Below the pieces are notes generated by a model, which worked only from the letters and a program-made list of their open reading frames with translations, did not search any database and was not told where the DNA came from. Made by a program: the position numbers and the translations under genes. Below are positions 1 through 10,300 of a DNA stretch of 64,000 bases, piece after piece. The number at the start of each line of letters is the position of its first letter. The first letter of the stretch is position 1. Source of the DNA: Amycolatopsis japonica (GTDB lineage: Bacteria; Actinomycetota; Actinomycetes; Mycobacteriales; Pseudonocardiaceae); assembly GCF_000732925.1 (NCBI RefSeq), contig NZ_CP008953.1:2480001-2544000 (forward strand). The letters run 5' to 3'.

Positions 1-915
1 TTCGATGATGTCGGCCGCTTCGCCCCGCTCGGCGTCGACGCGTTCATCGCCGATCCCGTCGCGGAGCAGCTCGACCGACTCTTCCGGTGTGAACACGTCG
101 AGCGCCACGTGCCGGGCATCGGTCAACTCGGCAAGGCGGCGCCTGCTGGTGACCAGCACCAGGCAGGTCGGAAGGGCGGGCAGCAACGGCAGCACCTGGT
201 CGGCCGACGCCGCGTTGTCCAGCAGGATCAGCGCGCGCCGTCCGTCCAGCAGCCGCCGGAACAGGGCGCTGCGGTCGGCGAGGGTGAGGCAGCCGATCTC
301 GCCACCGGACGCCCCGAGCCGGCGCAGGAAGCCTTCGAGTACCGCGGCCGGGTCGGCGGCGGGGAGATCCGCGTCGAAGCCGCGGAGATTCACGACCAGC
401 CGCACGTCGGCGAAGCGGTCCCGCTCGGCCAGCAGCCGCGCGACTTCGCCGGCGAACCGGGTCTTGCCGATCCCGGCCATTCCGGAGATCGCCCACACAC
501 CGGCGTCCTCCGGCTCGGCCTCCAACACCTGGCGCAGCTGCTCTTGCCTGCCGACGAACCTGCCGGTCCCGCCGGGGAGGTGATCGGCCACGCTGATCAC
601 GGCCGCCTCGGTGGCGTCTCCGGTGATCACGCGGTGCGCCTGCCGCCATTCCGCGGCGACGTCCATGCCGAGCAACACGGCCGCGATGTCGACGACCAGT
701 TCGACGTCCAGCCGCTTGCGCCCGGGCAGCAGGCACCGATACACGGTGTTGTAGGCGGGGAGATCGGCCGTCCCGCGGGCCGTGCGCAGGCGCCGCACCC
801 GCCGGTGCAGTTCCCGGTGGGACAACCCCGCCCACGCCAACGCCTGCCTCAGCCGCTGCGAGAGCTCATCGTACGACCGGGCTCCGATCGGACTCGGCGG
901 CTGCTCCTCCGTCAC
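1..915 (-). CDS. NB-ARC (STAND) transcriptional regulator, N-terminal part
   Basis: The reading frame is open from a GTG at 915 to the window edge (305 codons), so the C-terminus lies outside. Reverse translation gives an N-terminal HTH-like segment (SHRELHRRV, NTVYRCL), then an NB-ARC ATPase with the P-loop GMAGIGKTRF and a kinase-2-like LILLDNAASADQV. Purines (AGGGGG) lie about 6 nt before the GTG. The protein is clearly paralogous to the divergent gene starting near 1060; both share the order HTH, FVGR(Q) entry motif, P-loop, LLDN. Family knowledge: such proteins are AfsR/STAND-type ATP-dependent regulators, often next to biosynthetic loci. The C-terminal TPR sensor expected from the paralogue is not visible here. 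The target is unknown. Confidence 0.85.
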   Translation of the reverse strand, partial: MTEEQPPSPIGARSYDELSQRLRQALAWAGLSHRELHRRVRRLRTARGTADLPAYNTVYRCLLPGRKRLDVELVVDIAAVLLGMDVAAEWRQAHRVITGDATEAAVISVADHLPGGTGRFVGRQEQLRQVLEAEPEDAGVWAISGMAGIGKTRFAGEVARLLAERDRFADVRLVVNLRGFDADLPAADPAAVLEGFLRRLGASGGEIGCLTLADRSALFRRLLDGRRALILLDNAASADQVLPLLPALPTCLVLVTSRRRLAELTDARHVALDVFTPEESVELLRDGIGDERVDAERGEAADIIE

Positions 916-1059
916 GGGAACCCCCTGGACACGCGAACCGAATGCCGGTCGACCTTAGTCGAGAGCAACGACCGATGGGCCGGATCGGCGAACTCGATGG
1001 TCGGCGATCTCTTCCATTCGGACAGTGCCGATCGACCATACGGACTACCCTTCCCGATC

Positions 1060-3567
1060 GTGAATCCCGACCGAACGGACGTGGGCGACGTGCCGCCGGA
1101 GCCGTTGGGCGCCGGTTCGTTCGACGAGCTGGCGGCCCGGCTGAACACGCTGCGCGGCTGGTACGGCGTGTCCTACCGGGAGCTGCACCGGCGGGTCGTG
1201 CGAGGGCGGCGGGCGGCGGGAAACCCCGATCTGCCGGTGTTCAACACGGTCTACCGCTGCCTGCGGCCGGGGAGACGGCGGGTCGACGCGGACCTCGTCG
1301 CGGACATCGTGCGCGCGCTCACCGCCGACGAGGCGGTGGTGGCCCGGTGGCGGCAGGTGTGTCAGGTGATCGCGGGGCTCACCGCGGACTCGTCGTGGGT
1401 GACCGTGTCAGGTGAGCTGCCGGCCGACAGCACCGAGTTCGTCGGCAGGCAGGCCGAGCTGGCCGCGATCACCGATCCCGGCGGCGACGAGCGGTGGTCG
1501 CCGGTGGTGATCGACGGTATGGCCGGTGTCGGCAAGACCAGCCTCGCCGTCCGTGCCGCACACCGGCTGGCACACCGGGACGGTGTCGCGGCCCGGTTGT
1601 GGGCGGACCTGCGTGGCTACGACGCCGACCGCGCGCCCGCCGATCCGCTCGCGGTGCTGGACGAGTTCCTGCGGCGGCTCGGGGTGCCGGGCGGGGAGAT
1701 CCACCGTCTCGGTCCGGCGGACCGGCAGGCGACCTACCGGCGGCTGCTCGCGGACCGGCACCCGGTCGTGGTGCTGGACAACGCGGCGGACGCCGACCAG
1801 GTGCGCCCACTGCTGCCGGACCGGCCGGGCGGCGTCGTGCTGATCACCAGCAGAAGGCGGTTGACCGGGTTGGCCGGTGCGCGGTCCGTGCACCTGGAAG
1901 CGTTGCCGGGGACCGAGTCGCTCGACGTGTTGCGCAGGCTGGTCGGCGCGGCCGAGGTCGCCGAGGACACCGAGGCCGCCGCGCGGATCGCCGACCTGGT
2001 CGGCCATCTGCCACTCGCGTTGACGGTGGTGGCGGGCCGGATCCGGAACCGCCGCGACTGGACGTTGCGCGACCACGCCGCCCGGCTCGCGGAACGCCGG
2101 GACAGCCTGCGGGTCGAGGACGAGCTGGAGAACGCCATCGGTCTGTCCTATGCGGACCTGCCCGCCGAGGCCGCGCTGCTGCTGCGGCTCCTCGCGATCC
2201 ATCCCGGCCGCGACGTCGACACGCGCGCGGCGGCCGCGCTCGCCGGGGTGGACCTGGGTACGGCGGAGGAACTTCTGGGCGAACTCGTCGCCAGCAGCCT
2301 GGTGCAGCGGCAAGTCCAGGATCGGTTCGGCCTGCACGACGTGGTCCGTCTCTACGCGGCGGGGCTGGCGCGGGACGTGGACGCCGCTTCCGCGCGGCAG
2401 GCCGCGCTCGGGCGGTTGTTCGGCTACTACCGGCACACCGCCAGCCGTGCCATGGACCGCTACGCCCCGCATGAACGCGACCGCAGGCCCGCGGTGTCCA
2501 CTTCGGACGTTCCGGCACCGGACTTCGCCGACCTCGCGGCGGCGACCGAGTGGCTGGACGCCGAGCGGCACAACCTGGTGGGTATCACCGCGCTGGCCGA
2601 GGAACAGGGCCGAAGCGAGGACGCGGCCATGATGTCGCCGATCCTGAACCGGTACCTGTACAACGCGTTGCTGTTCGCCGACGCGGAGATCGTGCACGGC
2701 ATCGCGATCCGCGCCGCCGACCCGCTGATCCAGGCGAGCGCGCATATGAGCCTCGGTGCGGTCTACCTGCGTTCCAACCGCTACCAGGAGAGCATCGACC
2801 AGCTCAAGCAGGCGCTCGAGCGATACGACGCGGCCGGTGACCGCACCAGCTGGGCGCGGGCACTGAACAATCTCGGCAACGCGTTCGACCGGCTCAGTGA
2901 CTTCGCGGCGGCCGAGGACTGCTACCGGCAGGCGTTGCTCGTGCACCGGGCGACCGGCAACCGCACCAGCGAGAGCCGTGCGCTGGGCAATCTCGGGAAC
3001 AGCGCGATGCGCGTCGGTGACTGGGACAAGGCGGCGACGTACCTCGACGAGGCACTGGCGATCATGCTGGAGGTCGAGGACCGGGTCGGGGAATGTCTGA
3101 CCTACGGCAACCTCGGCACGGTGCGCGAGCAGCAGGGTCACTCCGCCGAGGCGCTCGGCCACTACCGGCGGGCGCTCGTCACCGCACGCGAATTCGGCTA
3201 CCGGTTCCCGGAAACCGAGGCCTTGCTCCACATCGGAGTGTTGCTCGCGCGGCTGGGCGAGCACGACGACGCCTTGACGCATCTGAGCGAGGCACTGGAC
3301 CTCGCACGCCGGAACAGCTTGGGCGAGTTCGAGGTCAAGGCCCTCAACGGAATCGGCATCGCGCTCGGCGGCAAGGGGGACGCCGCGGGCTCGATCGCCA
3401 GGCACCGCGAAGCGCTCGCGGTCGCCGAGAAACTGGGCGATCGCTATGAGCAGGCACAGGCGCACAAGGGGATCGAACGCGGCGCGGCCGTCGCCGGCGA
3501 CACCGGCACGGCCGACGATCACGGGGAGAAGGCGCGGGCCCTGCTCACCGAGATCGGCCTGCGCTAG
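1060..3567 (+). CDS. NB-ARC/TPR (STAND) transcriptional regulator
   Basis: The product is about 835 aa. An N-terminal HTH-like region (about 15-85) is followed by a FVGRQAEL linker and an NB-ARC ATPase with P-loop GMAGVGKTSL near residue 155 and VVLDNAADADQV. From about residue 540 to the end there are tandem TPR units (ALNNLGNAF, ALGNLGNSA, TYGNLGTVR). The start is uncertain. The frame stays open far upstream, but the paralogue on the other strand aligns from the FDELAARL segment, so GTG 1060 or GTG 1081 is favoured over ATG 997. Neither has a strong ribosome site. About 145 bp separate it from the divergent paralogue, implying a shared promoter region. It is probably a ligand-gated regulator; effector and targets are not visible. 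Confidence 0.85.
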   Translation: MNPDRTDVGDVPPEPLGAGSFDELAARLNTLRGWYGVSYRELHRRVVRGRRAAGNPDLPVFNTVYRCLRPGRRRVDADLVADIVRALTADEAVVARWRQVCQVIAGLTADSSWVTVSGELPADSTEFVGRQAELAAITDPGGDERWSPVVIDGMAGVGKTSLAVRAAHRLAHRDGVAARLWADLRGYDADRAPADPLAVLDEFLRRLGVPGGEIHRLGPADRQATYRRLLADRHPVVVLDNAADADQVRPLLPDRPGGVVLITSRRRLTGLAGARSVHLEALPGTESLDVLRRLVGAAEVAEDTEAAARIADLVGHLPLALTVVAGRIRNRRDWTLRDHAARLAERRDSLRVEDELENAIGLSYADLPAEAALLLRLLAIHPGRDVDTRAAAALAGVDLGTAEELLGELVASSLVQRQVQDRFGLHDVVRLYAAGLARDVDAASARQAALGRLFGYYRHTASRAMDRYAPHERDRRPAVSTSDVPAPDFADLAAATEWLDAERHNLVGITALAEEQGRSEDAAMMSPILNRYLYNALLFADAEIVHGIAIRAADPLIQASAHMSLGAVYLRSNRYQESIDQLKQALERYDAAGDRTSWARALNNLGNAFDRLSDFAAAEDCYRQALLVHRATGNRTSESRALGNLGNSAMRVGDWDKAATYLDEALAIMLEVEDRVGECLTYGNLGTVREQQGHSAEALGHYRRALVTAREFGYRFPETEALLHIGVLLARLGEHDDALTHLSEALDLARRNSLGEFEVKALNGIGIALGGKGDAAGSIARHREALAVAEKLGDRYEQAQAHKGIERGAAVAGDTGTADDHGEKARALLTEIGLR

Positions 3568-3598
3568 CCGGTGCCGCAGTGACGGTTGCGAGTGGGCC

Positions 3599-3641
3599 GA
3601 AGGCTCCCTTCGCCGCGTCTGATGCGACGAAGGGAGCCTTC
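3599..3641. terminator. Hairpin terminator between convergent genes (GAAGGCTCCCTTC family)
   Basis: Arms 3599-3616 and 3624-3641 pair over 18 bp with one mismatch around a 7-nt loop. It sits between the 3' ends of the STAND regulator and the secreted-protein gene, so it can serve both. The same arm sequence recurs at 23365-23407 and 45059-45101. Confidence 0.75.
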
Positions 3642-3687
3642 ACCACGCTTCCGGCGTGGCCTTGGTGCCATACCGACGCGAGCCGAT

Positions 3688-4209
3688 TTACTTCCAGCTG
3701 TACGCGGCGCCGCCGAAGCCCGGCTGGACCTTCGCCCGCACCTTGGGGGTGGCGGCGAGGCCGTAGTAGCCGCCACCCTTCTTCGGCGGGCCCGACCACC
3801 GCACGAGAACGGTGCCACTGGTTCCGCATCCCGCCGTCGTCCAGGTCGCGACGCTCTTCTTTTTCTTGGTGCTCCAGTAGTGGCCCTGCGCCTGAACGCA
3901 GACCCTGCTGTTACTGCCGGGCGGGAGCTGCCATTTGTAGCGGCGGTGCTGAGGGTTCTTCTTCGAATCCAAGGAGATCCAGCCGCAGCCCGCCTTGTCC
4001 TCTTTCCAGCGGCCGTAACCGGCCAGACCGCCCCGCCATCCACCACAGGAGTCGGAAGCGTCGACGCCCTCCGTGGGCACTTCGGTCAGTGCGATCTCCG
4101 TCGTGGTCGTGTCCATCTGCTCGTCAGCCATCGCCGGCGCGCTCTGCGCGGCGAGAGTCATACCCGCGACCACCAGGCCGGTCGTGACCCGTGTCGTCCA
4201 TTTCTTCAA
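3688..4209 (-). CDS. Small secreted Cys-containing protein of unknown function
   Basis: The product is 173 aa from a TTG start at 4209, with AGAGAAG just upstream. It has a classic signal peptide: basic MKKWTTR, a hydrophobic stretch, then SAPAMA as the likely cleavage site near residue 28. The mature part has four Cys (in DSCGGW, AGCGWI, RVCVQA, AGCGTS), suggesting two disulfides, and is rich in Trp, Gly and Lys with a KKKK patch. I do not recognise the fold. It lies downstream of the NRPS operon on the same strand with a 141-bp gap that contains a TTGATCGA-type repeat also found upstream of the NRPS regulator, so co-regulation is possible. It could be an extracellular binding or inhibitor protein; no catalytic motif is seen. 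Confidence 0.75.
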   Translation of the reverse strand: MKKWTTRVTTGLVVAGMTLAAQSAPAMADEQMDTTTTEIALTEVPTEGVDASDSCGGWRGGLAGYGRWKEDKAGCGWISLDSKKNPQHRRYKWQLPPGSNSRVCVQAQGHYWSTKKKKSVATWTTAGCGTSGTVLVRWSGPPKKGGGYYGLAATPKVRAKVQPGFGGAAYSWK

Positions 4210-4324
4210 AATGCTTCTCTTTCTCGATTTCGCGCGCTCGGATATTTTCCATCAGCCGGTAATTCGGCTACGTCAAACATTAACGGCGGCGCGGGGAACC
4301 GGACAATGATCTTGAGCGACGACC

Positions 4325-4342
4325 TTGATCGAGGTTGTTCGA
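4325..4342. promoter_or_regulatory. Paired TTGNTCGA direct repeat, candidate operator
   Basis: TTGATCGA and TTGTTCGA are spaced so that the repeat period is 10 bp, followed by AAAAC. A third related copy (TTGAGCGA) lies at 4312. Nearly the same element occurs at 21817-21834 upstream of the NRPS operon. It is 116 nt upstream of the secreted-protein start. The function is inferred. Confidence 0.4.
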
Positions 4343-4350
4343 AAACCGGG

Positions 4351-7300
4351 TCACCGCACCAGGTCCCGGTCGGCGAGCGCCTGTACGCGGTCGAGGTCGG
4401 CGTCGATCTCCGCGGGTGGTGCCGCGTCCGGCAGCAGTTCCTCGATGTCGTGCAGCGGCCGGTACCGCAGGCCGAGCACGCCCCACACCACCAGCACGGC
4501 ACCGGAGACCACCATCAGCGTGGCGAAACCGCCGAGCAGGTCGGCGAGCGGTCCCGCGGTCAGGAACCCGAGTGGTTGCATGGCGGTCGCCAGCATGACG
4601 TTGATGGCGAGCACCCGGCCCTGCAGATGCTGGCCGACCTTCGTCTGGATGATCGACAGCCAGTGCGCGTTGCCGATGCTCATGCACGCCAGTCGCACGA
4701 ACAGGCCGATCGCGATCACGAACACCGAAGGCCACGCACCCATCAGCGCCACGCCGATCCCGGAGCCGACGACGAACGCGATCATGCCGGTGGCCCGGCG
4801 CGCGGTGCCGCCCCAGGTGATCACGACGAGCGCGCCGACCGCCGCGCCGATCCCGCCGACGGCACTGACCACACCCAGTTCGCCCGTCGAGCCGATCGAC
4901 AGGACCAGCGGGGTGAGGCCGACCCACATCACGGCGGTGAAGTAGTTGACCACCGCGAAATAACCGATCATCACCAGCAGCGGTTTGCGGCGCAGCACGA
5001 ACTTCCACCCGCCGGTGACCGCCCTCGTGAACGGTTCGACCCGGGTGAAGGACATCCGGTCCGGGAACCGCACCAGCACCAGGGTGGTCACGCCGATCGC
5101 GAACGTGGCGACGTCGACCACGACGACCCCGGTCAGCCCGGACAGTCCCATGAGGACACCGCCGAGGACGGGTCCGAGTACGGTGCCGAGCCCGGCGCCC
5201 ATGTCGGCGAGCGCGTTGGCCTGCGGCAGATACGGCTTCGGTACCAGCTGGGCGATCGCCGCCAGGTAGGCGGGCCGGTGGAACGCCGACGCCACCGACA
5301 TGACGCCGACGATCGCGCAGACCGTCACGAGATCCAGCCGTCCCAAGGCGAACAGCACGGCGAGCACGGCCATCGCCGCACCGCTCGTCAGGTCGCAGCA
5401 CAGCATGATCCGCCTGCGGTCCACCCGGTCGGCGAGCGCGCCGCCGACCGGCGTCAGCAGCATGCTCGGCACGCGGGCGAGCAACACGACCAGCGCGAGG
5501 TCGATGACGCGTCCGCTCAGCTGGTACGCCCACACACCGAGCGCGAACGCGCTCAGTTCGTTGCCGATCATCGACACGGCTTGGCCACCCGCCACGGTGT
5601 AGAACGCGCGCAGCCCACGCCGGGTCGCGGCCGCGGCGACCGGGACGTCGTCGATTTCCGGCGGCAGGTCACCGGCGGCCCAGCGGGACAGCCGGTCCCG
5701 CAGCAGTGCGGCGACCTCGGCGGCCTGGTGGCGCAGGAAGTAGTGCCCGGCCTTGGGTAGCACGGCCAGTTCGACGCGGTCGGCGAACACACCCCACTCC
5801 CGGTACCGCTCCTGGTACAGCTCGGTCGCCGGGTCGCTCGCCCCGGCCACGCACAGGACCGGCGCGACGAGCCGGGGCTGTGGCCCGGCGTCCGGGTCGA
5901 GCGCGCGGCCGAACCAGGACTGCGCCTGCCCCGCGTCGTGCCGCAGCGCGTGCAGCATCGCCGCGCTCGCGGCCTCGTCCATGTCGTCCAGCAGTCCGCC
6001 GGTGGCCCGCAGGGTGTCCCGGTAGAGCCGGTCCGCGACCCAGCGTTCGCGCGGGAAGCGGCGTTGCAGCCAGGCCGACAGCTTCCCCGGCAGGCGTGCG
6101 GCGGGGAAGCTGCCCGCCACGACCACCCCGGCGACGGTGCGGCCGTCGGCTTCGAGCCGGGCGGCGAGCGCGGTGGCCACCGCCGAACCGACGCAGTGCC
6201 CGTACACGGCGACCGGACCCGTGACGGTCCGGCCGATCTCGTCGGCCAGCAGGTCGACCACCTCGTCGACGGTGCGGAACGCCTCGTCGGGCCGCGCCAC
6301 GTCGTGGCCCGGCAGCTCGACGGCGAGCAGGTCGATCTCCGGTGCGGCGACGGCGAGTTCGGTGGCCAGCGGCTGGAACACCGCGGCCGAGCCGCCGCCG
6401 TAGGGCACGCAGACGAGCGTCACGTCCGGCGTGCCCGTGCGGGCGGGGGAGAGGCGGTGCAGCAGGCGCCCGTCGTCGGTGTCCCGTCCGGCGTCGAGAT
6501 GGGCGGCCAGTTCGCGGACGGTCGGATGCAGGAACAGGTCGATGACGCGCAACCGCTCGTCGATCAGCCGGACCGCGCGGACCGCGGTGAACGAATGGCC
6601 GCCGAGGGCGAAGAAGTCGTCGTCGGCGTGGATCTCGGACACGTCGAGCACCTGTGCCCACGCCTGTGCGACGCGGTGCTCTGCAGGCGTTTCCAGCGAA
6701 CGCGAACCCGTCACCGGCTCGGGACTGGGGACGGTGACCGGGCGGGACCCGGCGCGGGCCGGACCGGCCGCGGCGACTCGATTGTCCACATCGGACATCA
6801 GTCCGGTCAGGAGCGCCTGGAAGTCGGCGACGATCTCTTCGGCGGTGGCGGCGTCGAACAGGTCGGCCCGGTAGGCGAGGCCACCGAGATAGGTGTCGCC
6901 GTCGTTGACCAGCACCAGGCTGAGGTCGAACTTCACCTGCTCGCCCGCGTCGCGGACGGCCGTCACCTCGACACCCGGGATGGCGGGCGGTGTCGCCGGC
7001 TGATCGAGGACGTTCAGCAACACCTGGAAGATCGGCGTCGCGGCCACGGATCGCTCCGGCCGCAGCCGCTCGATGATCCGTTCGAGCGGCGTCTCGGCGT
7101 GCGCGAAAGCGCCGAGCACGGTCTCGCGGGACCGGCCGAGCAACTCCCGTACGGTCGGATCGCCGCCGAGATCCGTGCGCAGCACGAGCGTGTTCACGAA
7201 ACAGCCCACCGTCGACTCGACGTCCGGGTGATGCCGTCCGGACTCGGGCACGCCGACCGCGACGTCTTCGGTACCGGCGCGGCGGCCGAGCAGTTCCTGC

Positions 7301-10300
7301 CAGCAGGCCAGCAGCACCATGAACGGCGTCACGCCCGTCTCGGCCGCGACCCGCCGCACGCGTGCGGTGAGCGCGGCGGGGAGCGCGAACCGGACGTGCC
7401 CGCCGGACCACCCGGCCACCGCCGGACGGGGCCGGTCGGTCGGCAACGTGAGCAGCGGCGGCAGCCCGGAAAGCCGGTCACACCACCAGTCCAGGTCTTC
7501 GTCGCGTGCGCGGGCGGCCAGCCAAGCGGCGTAATCCGCGTACTGGACGGGCAAAGCCGCGTCCGGTGCGGATCCCGCGAGCCGGGCGGCGTACGCGTCG
7601 GCGAGGTCCGTCCCGATCACGCCGCGAGACCAGTTGTCGGTCGCGATGTGGTGCACGGTGAGCGCGAGGACGTGCTCGTCGTCGGCGATCCGGAACAGCG
7701 ACGCCCGCAGCGGCGGCTCCCGGTCGAGCGCGAACGGCCGGGCCAGTTCCGTCCGGCACGCCGCGTCGACCCGATCGGCGGCGATGTCCACAACGGACAT
7801 AGGGACGCGGTCGGCCGGTACCGGCACGGCCACCGGGGTCCCGTCCCGTTCCTCGATGACGGTGCGCAGGACGGTGTGCCGTGCGGCGACGTCCCGCACC
7901 GCGAGCGCCATCGCCGCCGAGTCCAGCGGCCCACGCAGCCGCAGCACGAGATCGGCGTGATAGGCCGAGCCCGGGCCGAGCAGTTCGAGGAACCACAGCC
8001 GCGCCTGCGCGGACGACAGCGGCGCGGGTGCTTCGGGATCCGGCCGCACGGGGATGGGTGCGCCGCCGGACACGCCGTCCGGGTCGGCGGCCAGCACGGC
8101 GGCGAGATCGGCCAGCACGGGGTGCTCGAACATCGTGCGCACGGCGACATCGCGGTGCAGCGCCTCACCCAGCCGTCCCGCCACGCGCACCGCGGCGAAG
8201 GAATGCCCGCCCACGGCGAAGAAGTCGTCGTCCGCGGAGATGCCGTCGATCCCGAGCACGTCGCTCCAGATCCGCGCCACGAGCCGTTCGGCCGGGGTCG
8301 CCACCGGCCGCCGCGTCGCGGGCACACGCTCGGCGGCGTCGGGCAGAGCCGCCCGATCGATCTTGCCGTTCGCGTTGAGCGGCAAGCGATCCAGCACGGT
8401 CAGCGAGGCGGGCACCATGTAGTCCGGCAGCCGCTCGCGCAGTGTCCGGCGTACGGTCGCCACGTCGAGTCCCGGCCCGACGAGCCAAGCGGCCAGGCGC
8501 CGGTCGAGGCCGTCACCGACCGGCAGGACGACGGCCTCGGCCACGCCGTCGACGTCCCGCAGTGCGGCGGTGACCTCGCCCAGTTCCACCCGGTGGCCGC
8601 GCACCTTCACCTGGTCGTCGGCGCGGCCGAGGAACTGCACGGTGCCGTCGGCGCGGATCCGCAACAGGTCTCCGCTGCGGAAGCATCGCACGCCGGTGCC
8701 CAGCGGGTCGGGCACGAACCGGGCCGCCGTCTGCGTGTCGTCGCCGAGATAGCCCCGCGTGATCTGCGGTCCGCCGATCACCAGTTCGCCGGTCATGCCA
8801 CCGGGAACGACCGCGCCGCGCGCGTCGACGAGATGACCGGCGACCCCGGGCAGCGGGATGCCGAGCGGTACGTATCCGGTGCGTTCGTGCGGTGGGACGG
8901 TCGCCACGTCGCAGGTCATCGAGATCATCGTGCTTTCGGTGTGCCCGTAGTGGCTCTGCACCCGCAGGCCGGGCCGGGCTGTCTCGACGCGCTCGACGAG
9001 CGACCACGGGCACGCTTCACCGGCGAGGATCAGCAGCCGATTCGGCAGCACGGCGGCCAGATCCCCATGCCGGGCAAGGAGTTCCAGGTGGCTGGGCACG
9101 CATTTGAGCACGTCGACCGGATGCTCGGCCAGGTAGCGGGCGAAGGATTCCGGGTCCATCGCGGTGTCCCGCTCGACCAGATGCACCGTGCCGCCGGTGG
9201 TGAGGGCACCATAGACGCAGGTGAGGCCGAAGTCGGCGGCCGGGGTGGAGACCACGGCGAACGACGCGCCCGCCACGTCGCCGAGCCGGGGCAGCATGCC
9301 CGACAGGTAGTGCGCGACGTTGCGGTGCTCGACCGCGACACCCTTGGGAGCGCCGGTCGAACCGGACGTGAAGATGACGTGGATGAGGTCGTGCCCCGCG
9401 ACCGGGACGCCCGGCCTGCTGCTGGGCTGGGCGGCGACGGCGTCGTCGACGGTCAGGACGGTGACATCGGGAACGGTGATGTCGAGGCCGGGTTCGGCGA
9501 GCAGGATCCGGGCCTTCGCGGTGGCGAGGATGGCGGCCACCCGCGACGGCGGGTAGGTGGTGTCCATCGGCAGATACGCGCCACCGGACTTCATGATGCC
9601 CAGCACCGCGACCGCGACATCGGTGCCCTGCTCCAGCAACATCCCGACCGGCTCGTCAGCGCGCACGCCCAGTTCACGGAGCCGATGCGCGAGCCGGTTG
9701 GCCCGCTCGTCGAGCTGCCGGTAGGTCAGCGAACCGGCCCCGCCGACCACCGCGACCGCGTCCGGGCAGCGGTCGGCGGTGTCCTCGATCAGGGTGTGCA
9801 CCGGCCGGAGTTCGGTCCGATCCTGGGCCGGTCCTGCCAGCACCGGCGAGGTGACGACCTCGACGGGCACCTCGGCCACTGGCCGGTCGAGGTCCGCGGT
9901 GATCCCGTCGACGAGCGTGACGAACCAGCGGGCGATCCGCTCCGCGGTGCCCCGGTCGAACAGGTCGGTGCGGTAGGCGAGCCCGCCCGAATAGCCGTCA
10001 CCGGACCGGGACAGTGCGAGGCTCAGGTCGAACTTGACGCCGCGCACCGGCGGTTCGGTGACTCGCGTGGTCAGGCCGGGTAGCTCGGGCGTCCGTGACG
10101 GTTCGTCGAGGACGTTGAGCATGACCTGGAAGATCGGCGACGCGTCGAGCCCGCGCCGGGGCGCGACCCGTTCCACGATCCGCTCGAACGCCACGCCCGT
10201 GTGCGCGAACGCGTCGAGCACCGTGTCGCGTGCGGTGGCGAGCAGATCGCGGCCGGTGGTCGCCCCGGCCAGGTCGGTGCGCAGCACCAGCGTGTCGACG

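Noticed and set aside
109-1059. Upstream extension of the STAND gene frame
   Set aside because: The extension lies opposite the divergent paralogue, lacks domain content, and the paralogue aligns only from about residue 10 of the chosen start.
5938-10083. Long plus-strand open frame (about 1380 codons) opposite NRPS2
   Set aside because: It is rich in Arg, His, Gly and Asp without domains, and mirrors the coding frame of the NRPS on the other strand, a common effect of high GC content.
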